Notes under the pieces: generated by a model
Seen by the model: only the letters and a program-made list of their open reading frames with translations
What the model was told of the DNA's origin: nothing
Database searches by the model: none
Program-made: the position numbers and the translations under genes
Source of the DNA: DTU036 sp964346475
GTDB taxonomy: Bacteria; Bacillota; Clostridia; Peptostreptococcales; Acidaminobacteraceae
Direction: 5' to 3'
NCBI GenBank assembly: GCA_964346475.1
Contig: CAYFUM010000023.1
Location: forward strand, 1 to 23,197
Length of the DNA stretch: 23,197 nucleotides
Shown: positions 1-8,960 of the stretch, piece by piece
Layout: each line of letters starts with the position of its first letter
Numbering within the stretch: position 1 is the stretch's first letter

Positions 1-7
1 TTTCCTT

Positions 8-15
8 CCCTCCTT
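8..15 (-). promoter_or_regulatory. Ribosome binding site of the gene beyond the left edge (probably rpsG)
   Basis: On the minus strand the sequence reads AAGGAGGG followed by a short A/G-rich spacer that reaches the window edge. It lies about 40 nt after the rpsL stop codon. In nearly all bacteria rpsG follows rpsL, so the start codon of rpsG is expected just outside the window. The gene itself is not visible. Confidence 0.6.
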
Positions 16-54
16 ATAATACTATTTTCATCGGTACTGAACCATAAAAAGGCT

Positions 55-468
55 TTATTTTCTAGGCCTTTTAACGCCGTATTTCGATCTGGCCTGTTTT
101 CTATCCTGAACCCCGGCTGTGTCTAATACACCGCGAACAATATGATAACGTACCCCGGGAATATCCCGGACTCTTCCACCACGGATTAAAACAACACTGT
201 GCTCTTGAAGATTGTGTCCTTCTCCAGGTATATAGGCTGTAACTTCCATTCCATTGGTCAGACGAACTCTAGCTACTTTACGTAGAGCTGAGTTAGGCTT
301 CTTAGGAGTAACAGTCATAACTGAAGTACAAACGCCTCTTTTTTGAGGAGCTTCGTGCTTGGTGGCTCGGTTTTGCAAAGTGTTAAAGTTTCTTTGCAGC
401 GCAGGGGTACTTGTTTTTGTTTTCTTGTCTTCTCTTCCCTTGCGAACCAATTGGTTAATTGTTGGCAT
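55..468 (-). CDS. rpsL: 30S ribosomal protein S12
   Basis: S12 (137 aa) of the small subunit sits at the decoding centre and helps check codon-anticodon pairing. The family core is clear: KRGVCT near residue 43, TPKKPNSALRK at 54-64, GHNLQEHSV at 84-92, the PGVRYH stretch near 104 and a basic C-terminus. The start chosen is the ATG at 468, which has AAAGGAGG four bases upstream; an in-frame ATG at 483 adds five residues and lacks a good site. Lys56 (E. coli Lys43) is present, but the residue matching E. coli Lys88 is Arg101, encoded by CGG at 166-168. Substitutions at that lysine, including Arg, are known streptomycin-resistance alleles. The gene has its own promoter at 569-597, and the next gene, probably rpsG, follows closely. 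Identity is certain; the resistance effect is inferred. Confidence 0.98.
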   Translation of the reverse strand: MPTINQLVRKGREDKKTKTSTPALQRNFNTLQNRATKHEAPQKRGVCTSVMTVTPKKPNSALRKVARVRLTNGMEVTAYIPGEGHNLQEHSVVLIRGGRVRDIPGVRYHIVRGVLDTAGVQDRKQARSKYGVKRPRK

Positions 469-561
469 GGTCCCTCCTTTCAATGCATTTTTTTAACTAA
501 AATCTCTTTCTAAAAATCTGGAAATCTTCCCAGTAATAGATAATATCACAAATAATCATAC

Positions 562-597
562 CTTATGAATTCTATCACTTCTACAGGGTCTCGTCAA
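562..597 (-). promoter_or_regulatory. Promoter of rpsL
   Basis: On the minus strand a -35 box TTGACG (592-597) and a -10 box TAGAAT (569-574) are separated by exactly 17 nt. TGA directly precedes the -10 box, which makes it an extended -10. The base at the expected +1 (562) is G. The promoter starts right after the hairpin that follows rpoC and gives a leader of about 94 nt before rpsL. Confidence 0.75.
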
Positions 598-600
598 CAG

Positions 601-634
601 GAAAATCCTCCTCGAATAACTATTTATTCGAGGA
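601..634 (-). terminator. Hairpin/terminator after rpoC
   Basis: Two 11-nt arms (624-634 and 609-619) form a perfect stem with a 4-nt loop. The rpoC stop codon TAG (620-622) lies in the loop. On the minus strand the stem is followed by GGATTTTCC, so the U-tract is short and interrupted. It probably works as a partial terminator or an mRNA 3'-end stabiliser that separates rpoC from the rpsL promoter immediately downstream. Confidence 0.6.
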
Positions 635-3600
635 AGTTTCTATATGCCTATAACGAGATATACCCGTTCCCGCTGGAATTAGTTTCCCTATAATGACATT
701 TTCCTTAAGGCCGATTAGTCTGTCTTCCTTGCCCTTAATAGCTGCTTCGGTTAGGACCCTGGTGGTCTCTTGGAAGGAGGCCGCAGATAGGAAGGAGTCA
801 GTGGAGAGGCTGGCCTTGGTAATACCAAGAACAATTCTTTCACCTGTGGCAGGCTGTTTGCCCTCCTCAACTAGACTCTTATTGACTCTGACAAACCTCT
901 GATAGTCCTCATTGGTTCCAGGAATAAAGTCTGTATCTCCCACATCTATTATTTTAATCTTAGATAGCATCTGCTTGGCAATAATTTCGATGTGTTTGTC
1001 GTTTATAGCAACTCCCTGGCTGACATAAACCTTTTGGACTTCCTTTACTATATAGTTCTCCACCCCTTCGACACCGGTAATACTAATAATCTCAGTTGGG
1101 TAGAGAGAACCATCGGTAAGCTGGTCGCCCTTTTCTACAAAGCTACCATCCTTGAAGCGAATTTTGGAACCATAGACAACCTGATAGCGATCAACGCCGC
1201 CGTCTTCCGCGGTTATTAGGATTTCCTTTCTTCTTCCCTCTTCTTCAATGGTAAGCCTACCTGAATTTCTTGCCATGAGAGCTAGTCCCTTGGGCTTTCT
1301 AGCCTCGAAGACCTCCTCTACCCTGGGTAGACCCTGGGTAATGTCAGCTCCCGCAACGCCCCCTGTATGGAAGGTCCTCATGGTCAGCTGGGTTCCAGGC
1401 TCTCCTATAGACTGGGCAGCGATGGTGCCTACAGCTTCTCCAACGTTGACGCTTCTACCATCGGCCAGGTTAACACCGTAACACTTGGCACAGACCCCGC
1501 CTTCACACTCACAGCTTAGAACACTTCTTACCAGTACTTTTTCAATACCACTATCAACAATATCCTTGGCAATGGCAGAGCTTATCATGGTGTTCTTATC
1601 ACAAATGAGTCGGCCTCTTTTGGTCTTTATATCCTCGGCTGGAAAGCGGCCTAGAATCCTATCGGAAAGTTCCTCGATAATCTCATTTCCTTCTTTTATT
1701 GCAACAAGCTCGATCCCACTACTAGTCCCACAATCCTCTTCTCTGACAATTACATCCTGGGCCACATCAACTAGGCGCCTGGTTAGGTAGCCTGAGTCGG
1801 CAGTTCTAAGAGCTGTATCAGCACTCCCCTTCCTAGCTCCCGTTGTGGATATAAAGTACTCCAGGATTGACAGGCCTTCTCTAAGGCTGCCTAGGATCGG
1901 AACCTCTACTGTCCTACCAGTGGCGCTGGCCATGTTCCCCCTGATACCACATATCTGGGAGATCTGGTTGGCATTACCCCTAGCTCCTGACTGGCTCATA
2001 ATAAAGAGACTGTTCATAGGACCTAGGTTTTTAATAACAGCATTTTTAATTTCATCCTTGGTTTCACCCCAAATTTTTATAACAAATTCGTGGCGCTCAT
2101 CGTCACTTATCATTCCCTTGCGATAGAAGTCTACATACTTGTCTTCCAGCTTTTTGGTTTCTTTAATAAGCTCGAACTTTTCATTAGGAACAACCATATC
2201 AGCCATGGAAATAGATACTGCAGACTTGGTTGAGTATTTAAAACCAAGGTCCTTCATATTATCCAGCATCTCCGCTGTAACATGAGATCCCTTATTCTCA
2301 TAGGTATGGCCTATGACATACTCTAGGATCTTCTGAGTACAAAGCTGGTCCATTTCAAGGGCAAAGGGTTCCTTTCTCCTATCCACTAAACCTATATCTT
2401 GGGGAATCTTACTATTGAAGATAAACCTTCCTACAGTGCTCTCCACAATAGCAGAACCCTTTTTACTAGTCATTCGAACCTTGACCTTGGCATGAAGATC
2501 AACGTCTCCATTTTCATGGGCCATAATCATTTCATCATAGTTTGAGAAATACTTGCCCTCTCCCTTGGCACCCTCTTGATGGAGGGTCAGGTAGTAGCAG
2601 CCCATGACCATGTCCTGGGTAGGAGTGGTAATTGGCTTACCATCCTTGGGGGCCAGGATGTTATTGGAGCTAAGCATGAGAAATCTTGCCTCAGACTGAG
2701 CCTCCACACTTAGCGGCACGTGGACCGCCATCTGGTCACCGTCAAAGTCAGCATTATAAGCTGTACAGACCAGGGGGTGGAGCTTGATGGCCTTTCCTTC
2801 TACCAGGACAGGTTCAAAGGCCTGGATACCCAGTCTATGAAGGGTTGGCGCCCGGTTTAAAAGAACAGGATGCTCCTTAATTACCTCTTCCACCACATCC
2901 CAGACCTCTGGGTGCTCCTTCTCAACCATTCTCTTGGCACTCTTAACATGGCCTACCCTATCATCACTCATGAGTTTTCTCATAACAAAGGGCTTGTAGA
3001 GTTCTAGGGCCATTTTTTTAGGAATACCACACTGGTAAAACTTAAGTTCAGGACCAACCACAATAACCGAGCGGCCTGAGTAGTCAACACGCTTACCCAG
3101 TAGGTTCTGTCTAAAGCGACCCTGCTTACCCTTGAGCATGTCACTAAGGGATTTGAGAGCTCTTTTCCCAGGGCCTGTTACAGGCCTTCCCCTACGGCCA
3201 TTATCCACCAGGGAGTCAACCGACTCCTGTAACATCCGCTTCTCATTTTTTATTATTATTTCTGGAGCCCTTAGATCAAGGAGCTTCTTTAGTCTGTTGT
3301 TTCTGTTAATAACCCTTCTATAGAGGTCATTTAAGTCCGAGGCTGCAAAGCGTCCCCCGTCCAGCTGGACCATGGGTCTAAGATCCGGTGGTATTACAGG
3401 AACTGCATCCAAGATCATCCACTCAGGTTTATTTCCTGAGTTCCTGAAGGACTCCACCACATCGAGGCGCCTTATGGCCTTGGATTTTCTTTGTCCCGTG
3501 GTGGTCTCAATGGTTTCCCTCAGTTCTTCACTGAGTTCATCAAGTTCTAGCTCCATGAGGAGTTCTTTGACAGCTTCGGCGCCCATGCCGGCTCTAAAGC

Positions 3601-4093
3601 GACTTCCAAAGACATCTCTATTTTCTGCATACTCCAGCTCAGAAAGAATCTGATATTTCATAAGGGTTGTGTCACCCTCATCTAAAACGATATAGGAGGC
3701 AAAATAGAGGACCTTTTCCAGGTTTTTAGGTGAAATGTTCAGCAGAATTCCCATTTTTGAAGGTATTCCTCTGAAGTACCATATATGGGAAACTGGGGCA
3801 GCCAGTTCTATATGGCCCATCCTCTCACGACGTACGCTGGCCTTGGTTACTTCAACACCACATTTGTCGCAAATTACACCCTTGAAACGGATGCGCTTAT
3901 ACTTGCCACAATGACACTCCCAGTCCTTGGTAGGACCAAAGATTTTTTCACAGAAAAGGCCTTCCTTTTCTGGCTTTAAAGTTCGATAGTTTATTGTTTC
4001 TGGTTTTTTTACTTCACCGTAGGACCATTCTCTGATCTTTTCAGGGGAAGCAAGTCCGATTCTTATAGAATCAAAATTATTAAATTCTAACAA
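620..4093 (-). CDS. rpoC: DNA-directed RNA polymerase subunit beta'
   Basis: The beta' subunit (1157 aa) carries the catalytic magnesium site of RNA polymerase. The N-terminal zinc finger uses Cys60, Cys62, Cys75 and Cys78. The catalytic NADFDGD motif is at residues 447-453, with Asp449, Asp451 and Asp453. A second zinc site includes DCGT and the Cys cluster in the CECEGGVCAKC region. The trigger-loop and bridge-helix region (GEPGTQLTMRTFHTGG) follows, and the protein ends shortly after the conserved SFQETTRVLTEAA segment. The length is typical of Bacillota, without the large insertions of proteobacterial RpoC. The start codon is TTG (4091-4093), preceded by a GGGAG-type site and 14 nt after the rpoB stop, so the two genes are co-transcribed. 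The frame is intact and full length. Confidence 0.99.
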   Translation of the reverse strand: MLEFNNFDSIRIGLASPEKIREWSYGEVKKPETINYRTLKPEKEGLFCEKIFGPTKDWECHCGKYKRIRFKGVICDKCGVEVTKASVRRERMGHIELAAPVSHIWYFRGIPSKMGILLNISPKNLEKVLYFASYIVLDEGDTTLMKYQILSELEYAENRDVFGSRFRAGMGAEAVKELLMELELDELSEELRETIETTTGQRKSKAIRRLDVVESFRNSGNKPEWMILDAVPVIPPDLRPMVQLDGGRFAASDLNDLYRRVINRNNRLKKLLDLRAPEIIIKNEKRMLQESVDSLVDNGRRGRPVTGPGKRALKSLSDMLKGKQGRFRQNLLGKRVDYSGRSVIVVGPELKFYQCGIPKKMALELYKPFVMRKLMSDDRVGHVKSAKRMVEKEHPEVWDVVEEVIKEHPVLLNRAPTLHRLGIQAFEPVLVEGKAIKLHPLVCTAYNADFDGDQMAVHVPLSVEAQSEARFLMLSSNNILAPKDGKPITTPTQDMVMGCYYLTLHQEGAKGEGKYFSNYDEMIMAHENGDVDLHAKVKVRMTSKKGSAIVESTVGRFIFNSKIPQDIGLVDRRKEPFALEMDQLCTQKILEYVIGHTYENKGSHVTAEMLDNMKDLGFKYSTKSAVSISMADMVVPNEKFELIKETKKLEDKYVDFYRKGMISDDERHEFVIKIWGETKDEIKNAVIKNLGPMNSLFIMSQSGARGNANQISQICGIRGNMASATGRTVEVPILGSLREGLSILEYFISTTGARKGSADTALRTADSGYLTRRLVDVAQDVIVREEDCGTSSGIELVAIKEGNEIIEELSDRILGRFPAEDIKTKRGRLICDKNTMISSAIAKDIVDSGIEKVLVRSVLSCECEGGVCAKCYGVNLADGRSVNVGEAVGTIAAQSIGEPGTQLTMRTFHTGGVAGADITQGLPRVEEVFEARKPKGLALMARNSGRLTIEEEGRRKEILITAEDGGVDRYQVVYGSKIRFKDGSFVEKGDQLTDGSLYPTEIISITGVEGVENYIVKEVQKVYVSQGVAINDKHIEIIAKQMLSKIKIIDVGDTDFIPGTNEDYQRFVRVNKSLVEEGKQPATGERIVLGITKASLSTDSFLSAASFQETTRVLTEAAIKGKEDRLIGLKENVIIGKLIPAGTGISRYRHIETSSNK

Positions 4094-4107
4094 AGGCCTC
4101 TCCCTTC

Positions 4108-7100
4108 CTACTCCTCATCCTCTTCATCTTCATCTTCTTGAGGATCTTCTTCAGCACCAGTGTCCTCTAAATCAACCTCTTCGAAATCCTGTATGCTTTC
4201 TTCGTCGTATTGGTTATTATCCTGGCTACCTGCTATAAGTTCCTGGGTATCCCCACTGATCTCATAATCATCCTCAAGCTCCAGATTAATTTCCTTGCCC
4301 TCTTCATCTAAGACTTTTACATCCAGAGCCAGGGACTGGAATTCTTTAATCAGAACTTTAAAGGACTCAGGTATTCCTGGACTTGGTATATCCTCGCCCT
4401 TGACTATGGCTTCATAGGCCTTGACCCTGCCAAGGACATCATCACTTTTTATGGTAAGGACCTCCTGGAGGGTATAGGCGGCACCATAGGCCTCCAGAGC
4501 CCAGACCTCCATCTCTCCAAACCTCTGTCCACCAAACTGGGCTTTACCACCCAGGGGCTGCTGAGTAACTAGAGAATAGGGCCCAGTAGATCTTGCGTGA
4601 ATCTTATCATCAACAAGGTGATGGAGCTTTAACATATACATGTAGCCCACTGATACTGGCTGGTCAAAATACTCACCTGTCCTGCCATCCCTCAGAGGTA
4701 GCCTACCGTCCTTGGCAAAGCCCGCCTTGGTAAGGAGCTCCTCTATTTGCGACTCATTGGCACCATCGAAGACCGGCGTAGCTACCTTTAGCCCCAGATT
4801 CTTGGCTGCAAGACCCAGGTGGACTTCCAATACCTGGCCTACGTTCATCCGGGAAGGCACTCCCAGAGGACTTAGTAGAATCTGCAGTGGTCTACCATCG
4901 TCTAGGAAGGGCATATCCTCCTTGGGGAGGATCCTTGAAATAACACCCTTATTACCATGGCGGCCCGCCATCTTATCACCAACATTTATTTTTCTCTTTT
5001 TCGCAATGAAAACCCTGACCAGTTCGTTGACACCTGGAGTCATCTCATCGCCATTTTCTCTACTAAAGAGTTTGACATCCACCACTATTCCCGAGGCTCC
5101 ATGGGGTACTGTCAAAGAGGTATCCCTTACCTCTCTAGCCTTCTTACCAAAAATTGCTCTAAGAAGTCTCTCCTCAGGGGTAAGCTCTGTTTCTCCCTTG
5201 GGGGTTACCTTGCCCACCAGGATATCACCAGAATCCACCTCCGCTCCAATTCGAACAATCCCACGATGGTCAAGCTCCTTGAGAGCCTCCTCACCAACGT
5301 TGGGGATGTCCCTGGTAATCTCCTCGGCACCAAGTTTTGTGTCCCTGGCTTCGGACTCATACTCCTCAATATGGATAGAGGTGAGCACATCCTTTTCAAC
5401 CAACTCTTCGCTGATTAAAATGGCGTCCTCAAAGTTATAACCCTCCCAGGTCATAAAGCCAACCAGAATGTTGGCTCCTAGAGCCATTTCCCCCTGATCA
5501 GTAGCAGGACCATCGCAGAGGATGTCACCTGCTTTTACCTGCTGGCCCTTAGAAACTATGACCTTCTGATTGATGGAAGTGCCCTGGTTTGAGCGTTTAA
5601 ACTTCAGGAGGGGGTACTTGTCCAGGCTGCCATCTGAACTTCTTCTAACTACGACCTCATCGCCTGTTGCCCTTATAACTTCACCATCATTCTTCGCTAT
5701 TATTAGGGAACCACTGTCATAGGCTGCTTTATACTCCATGCCAGTTCCTACAACTGGAGACTCTGGTTTAACCAGAGGAACAGCCTGTTTTTGCATGTTG
5801 GAACCCATAAGGGCTCTAACTGAGTCATCGTTTTCTAAAAAGGGAATCAGGGCTGTTGCCACAGAAACCATCTGCTGGGGTGAAATCTCCATATAGGTAC
5901 AGGTCTTGGAGCTCACCTCCTTTATTTCACTGTCATAGCGAACAATAATTCTATCAGCTATTATCTTTCCATCTTCATCTAGGGGTTCGTTGGCAGGCAC
6001 AATAACCTGATGACGCTCATCATTGGCATTGAGATATACCACCTCATTGGTCACCCTGCCAGTACCCGGTTCCACAACTCTATAGGGGGACTCTATAAAA
6101 CCATATTCATTTATCCTGCCATAGGTGGAAAGATAGGAAATAAGGCCTATATTGGGTCCCTCAGGAGTCTCTATCGGACACATCCTTCCATAATGGGAGT
6201 AGTGTACGTCACGCACCTCAAAGCCAGCCCTATCCCTGGATAGTCCTCCTGGGCCTAGCGCTGAAAGCCTTCTTTTATGGGTAAGTTCCGCCAGGGGATT
6301 ATTCTGATCCATAAACTGAGACAACTGGCTGGAACCGAAGAATTCCTTTATAGCAGCAGTGACAGGCCTGATATTTATCAGAGTCTGGGGGGTTATGGTA
6401 TCAGCGTCCTGGGTAGTCATTCGCTCGCGAACAACCCTCTCCATACGAGAAAGGCCAATTCTAAACTGGTTTTGTAAAAGTTCACCAACACTTCTAATCC
6501 TACGATTAGATAGGTGGTCTATATCGTCTATTTCGCCTATTCCCTGGCTTAGATTGAAGAAGTAGGAGCAGGCTGCCAGCATGTCATCCACACTAATATG
6601 CCTGGGAACAAGCTCGCCAATCCGGCTGTAGATTTGCTCTAACCTCTCCTGGGGATCCTCAAATTTATCCATTATATCCATCAGGGTGGGATAGTGGACT
6701 CGCTCTGTCACTATATCCCTATCATAATCAGAGATGTAGTAGTCTAGATCCACCATGTGGTTGCTGATGACAACAACCCTTTCTCCCTCATTGTCGAGGA
6801 CTATCCTTTTAATACCTGCATTTTCAATATGCCTTATAATCTTCTTATCTAATAGGGTGCCGGCTTCGTAGAGAATCTCACCGGTTCTAGGGTCTATGGC
6901 ATCCTCTAGCAGGCGCTGGGAAACAGCTCTTTGGTAGAGGTCAAGATTTTGATTGAATTTATATCTTCCCACTCTAGCAAGATCATAGCGCCTTTCATCA
7001 AAGAACATGGAATCGATAAGGTTTGACGCACTTTCGATTGTTGGGGGTTCTCCAGGACGAAGCTTCCTATATATCTCTATATAGCCCTCTTCTCTGCTGG

Positions 7101-7776
7101 TAGAAATATCCTTGTCTAGGGTCTTATGAAGTCTTTCACTCTCTCCAAAAAACTCCAGAATCTCTTCGTTGCTCTCATAGCCAAGCATCCTGATAAGAGC
7201 AGTCACCGGCAATTTTCTAGTCCTGTCTATACGCACAGAAAGACTCTCGGCTGAGTCAGTCTCAAACTCAAGCCAAGCTCCACGGTTGGGTATAATTTGA
7301 CCAGAAAACATCTCATTTCCTGATTTATCCAGTTTTTTAGTAAAATAAGTTGAAGGCGAGCGTACCAGCTGACTGACTATAACCCGCTCAGCTCCATTAA
7401 TAATAAAGGTTCCTCGGGGAGTCATCATAGGGAAATCTCCCATGAAGACATTTTGCTTTTTAATCTCCCCAGTTTCCTTGTTAATCAGCCTAACCTCAAC
7501 CCTAAGAGCAACTGAGTAGCTGACATCCCTATCCTTACACTCTTGAATGTCGTATTTCGGCTGGTCTTCAAAGTAGTAATCTACAAATTCCATTAGAATT
7601 TTGCCGGTGTAGTCATAGATTGGTGAAATATCCTCTAGCGCTTCCCTTAGACCTTTCTTACGGAACCATTCAAAGGATTTTGTTTGGATTTCTAAAAAAT
7701 CCGGTAATTCTATCTGTTGATCTATCCTTGCAAAGGATAAACGCTCAACATTTCCGAATTTAACAAGTTGTGGCAT
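4108..7776 (-). CDS. rpoB: DNA-directed RNA polymerase subunit beta
   Basis: The beta subunit (1222 aa) forms the active-site cleft with beta' and is the rifampicin target. The rifampicin pocket is at about residues 483-509 (SQLSQFMDQNNPLAELTHKR and following). Asp490, His500 and Ser505 match E. coli Asp516, His526 and Ser531, so the common resistance changes are absent. The downstream ETPEGPNIGLI segment and the GDKMAGRHGNKG segment are conserved. The last 50 or so residues form a strongly acidic Asp/Glu-rich tail, as in many Bacillota. The ATG start has a G-rich site upstream. A dedicated promoter lies at 7869-7904, in the gap after the DUF1177-like gene. rpoC follows after 14 nt. Confidence 0.99.
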   Translation of the reverse strand: MPQLVKFGNVERLSFARIDQQIELPDFLEIQTKSFEWFRKKGLREALEDISPIYDYTGKILMEFVDYYFEDQPKYDIQECKDRDVSYSVALRVEVRLINKETGEIKKQNVFMGDFPMMTPRGTFIINGAERVIVSQLVRSPSTYFTKKLDKSGNEMFSGQIIPNRGAWLEFETDSAESLSVRIDRTRKLPVTALIRMLGYESNEEILEFFGESERLHKTLDKDISTSREEGYIEIYRKLRPGEPPTIESASNLIDSMFFDERRYDLARVGRYKFNQNLDLYQRAVSQRLLEDAIDPRTGEILYEAGTLLDKKIIRHIENAGIKRIVLDNEGERVVVISNHMVDLDYYISDYDRDIVTERVHYPTLMDIMDKFEDPQERLEQIYSRIGELVPRHISVDDMLAACSYFFNLSQGIGEIDDIDHLSNRRIRSVGELLQNQFRIGLSRMERVVRERMTTQDADTITPQTLINIRPVTAAIKEFFGSSQLSQFMDQNNPLAELTHKRRLSALGPGGLSRDRAGFEVRDVHYSHYGRMCPIETPEGPNIGLISYLSTYGRINEYGFIESPYRVVEPGTGRVTNEVVYLNANDERHQVIVPANEPLDEDGKIIADRIIVRYDSEIKEVSSKTCTYMEISPQQMVSVATALIPFLENDDSVRALMGSNMQKQAVPLVKPESPVVGTGMEYKAAYDSGSLIIAKNDGEVIRATGDEVVVRRSSDGSLDKYPLLKFKRSNQGTSINQKVIVSKGQQVKAGDILCDGPATDQGEMALGANILVGFMTWEGYNFEDAILISEELVEKDVLTSIHIEEYESEARDTKLGAEEITRDIPNVGEEALKELDHRGIVRIGAEVDSGDILVGKVTPKGETELTPEERLLRAIFGKKAREVRDTSLTVPHGASGIVVDVKLFSRENGDEMTPGVNELVRVFIAKKRKINVGDKMAGRHGNKGVISRILPKEDMPFLDDGRPLQILLSPLGVPSRMNVGQVLEVHLGLAAKNLGLKVATPVFDGANESQIEELLTKAGFAKDGRLPLRDGRTGEYFDQPVSVGYMYMLKLHHLVDDKIHARSTGPYSLVTQQPLGGKAQFGGQRFGEMEVWALEAYGAAYTLQEVLTIKSDDVLGRVKAYEAIVKGEDIPSPGIPESFKVLIKEFQSLALDVKVLDEEGKEINLELEDDYEISGDTQELIAGSQDNNQYDEESIQDFEEVDLEDTGAEEDPQEDEDEEDEE

Positions 7777-7868
7777 TAAGCAACTCCCCCCTTGTCCTTA
7801 ATCCCTATTACTCAAAAACAGGGACTGCCAAATGAAAATAAGCATAACTGTCCATCCTAAAATATATA
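7777..7868 (-). promoter_or_regulatory. rpoB 5' leader with possible alternative hairpins
   Basis: The transcript from the proposed rpoB start site has a leader of about 92 nt. Within it AGTCCCT can pair with a downstream AGGGATT in a 7-bp stem. An upstream GGAC can instead pair with the GTCC inside that arm, so the two pairings exclude each other. No U-tract follows, so termination is not indicated. This is a weak structural observation with no recognised family match. Confidence 0.25.
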
Positions 7869-7904
7869 CTAGATTAGAATATCACAAAGCAGTTATGCCG
7901 TCAA
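7869..7904 (-). promoter_or_regulatory. Promoter of rpoBC
   Basis: On the minus strand there is a -35 box TTGACG (7899-7904), a 17-nt spacer ending in GTGA, and a -10 box TATTCT (7876-7881), giving an extended -10. The expected +1 (7869) is G. It lies between the DUF1177-like stop codon and rpoB, so rpoBC can be transcribed independently of the ribosomal protein genes upstream. Confidence 0.75.
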
Positions 7905-7957
7905 GATTTTTCTGAAAAGCAGAAAAGAATATTAAGTTAATAATTGTAGCAGCTATT

Positions 7958-8890
7958 CTATCTACCCTTGGTCTGAAGGTGCTTCATGCTGCCATAAAGG
8001 TCATGGATTCTCCGGAATTCATCGGGGTCGTAAAACCTACATGTATTATTCCCAAAGGCCTTGGCCACCTCTAGACAAAATCTAGCAGTTAGTTCTAGAT
8101 CAACAAAATGACTAGCCCCACTGGTACAGCCCGCTACTGCTGATCTAGTGGTAATGGCTACCCCTACAACTGGGGCAGAAGTTGCAACCGAGGGCTGCAT
8201 AATACTGTTAAGATGGTAGAGACCATTTCCATAGGGCGTAATGTCCTGAAGGGTTATTGGTAGGACAGCTGGATAATCCCCTGTGGTGGCTTCCATTATA
8301 TTAAGAAGATCCTCGCTCACCCTTAAAATGTAACCATCCTTCACAGTGGGTGAAATAGCAAAGCCCTTATGGTTTATTATCCTGTTACCCTTGGTGGTGT
8401 CAACTGACAAAATCCCATCCAGCTCACCACTGACCTCTTCCCTGTTTACCAGGGCTGTGTCAACAGGTGAGCCCATGAAGGGCACAGGGTCATGGGGAAC
8501 CGTTGGGGCATTGGGACAAATGTGGGTTGATACAACTACATCACCAGCCAGTCTATCTCCCCTGGAAGCCATTCTAATTAACTTGGCTGCCAGGGCTAGA
8601 GCGACTAGAGCTCCATCGCCATCGGAGACTGTGCCGATAATCTCAGGCCGGGCACCTAGACCCCCAAGCCTACCAAGGACACCCAGAGTTGGAGCCTCCA
8701 TCCCCAGAGACTTTCCTCTAGTCCCCTGAATCCTTATCCTAATAAAATCCGTAGAACCTTCCTCGGTGCTTATAGTTTTTACTGTGACATCCTGGGCCCC
8801 TAGGGAGTCAAAGTACTTTTTCACCCCTTCGCCACTGGCGTAGGCAGTGTCAACCAGCTCATAAATTTCCATTAATTCCTTCAGTATCAT
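7958..8890 (-). CDS. DUF1177-family protein of unknown function
   Basis: This 310-aa protein has no signal peptide or membrane segment and is probably cytoplasmic. It resembles, from memory, the DUF1177 family, whose members are about 300 aa and uncharacterised. Visible conserved-looking segments include a Gly-rich stretch (TLGVLGRLGGLG), SDGDGALVALALAAKL, THICPNAPTVPHDPVPFMGS and AGCTSGASHF. The Asp, His and Cys residues in these could form a metal or catalytic site, but no function can be assigned. The ATG start has GGGAGGG five to ten bases upstream. It sits between rplL and rpoB, a junction that in Bacillus holds a methyltransferase gene (ybxB). A strong hairpin precedes it and an rpoB promoter follows it, so it may be expressed at a different level from its neighbours. 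Base composition looks like that of its neighbours. Confidence 0.85.
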   Translation of the reverse strand: MILKELMEIYELVDTAYASGEGVKKYFDSLGAQDVTVKTISTEEGSTDFIRIRIQGTRGKSLGMEAPTLGVLGRLGGLGARPEIIGTVSDGDGALVALALAAKLIRMASRGDRLAGDVVVSTHICPNAPTVPHDPVPFMGSPVDTALVNREEVSGELDGILSVDTTKGNRIINHKGFAISPTVKDGYILRVSEDLLNIMEATTGDYPAVLPITLQDITPYGNGLYHLNSIMQPSVATSAPVVGVAITTRSAVAGCTSGASHFVDLELTARFCLEVAKAFGNNTCRFYDPDEFRRIHDLYGSMKHLQTKGR

Positions 8891-8910
8891 TGTCCCTCCC
8901 TAGGCACAAA

Positions 8911-8945
8911 TACCCCCTCACCCTGTTTCCAGGATATAGGGGGTA
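8911..8945 (-). terminator. Strong hairpin after rplL (weak U-tract)
   Basis: On the minus strand, 8-nt outer arms TACCCCCT and AGGGGGTA (8938-8945 and 8911-8918) enclose an inner stem CCTG/CAGG closed by a GAAA tetraloop. The following bases are TTTGTG, so the U-tract is short. It may be a partial terminator, a processing site, or a stabiliser that lowers expression of the DUF1177-like gene relative to rplL. Confidence 0.55.
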
Positions 8946-8960
8946 GTCATATAAAGAAAA

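Noticed and set aside
4712..5440. A 242-codon open frame on the plus strand inside rpoB, and similar plus-strand frames across rpoB and rpoC
   Set aside because: They are antisense to full-length, clearly recognised genes, are rich in Ser/Leu/Pro as expected of shadow frames, and have no ribosome binding site or family similarity.
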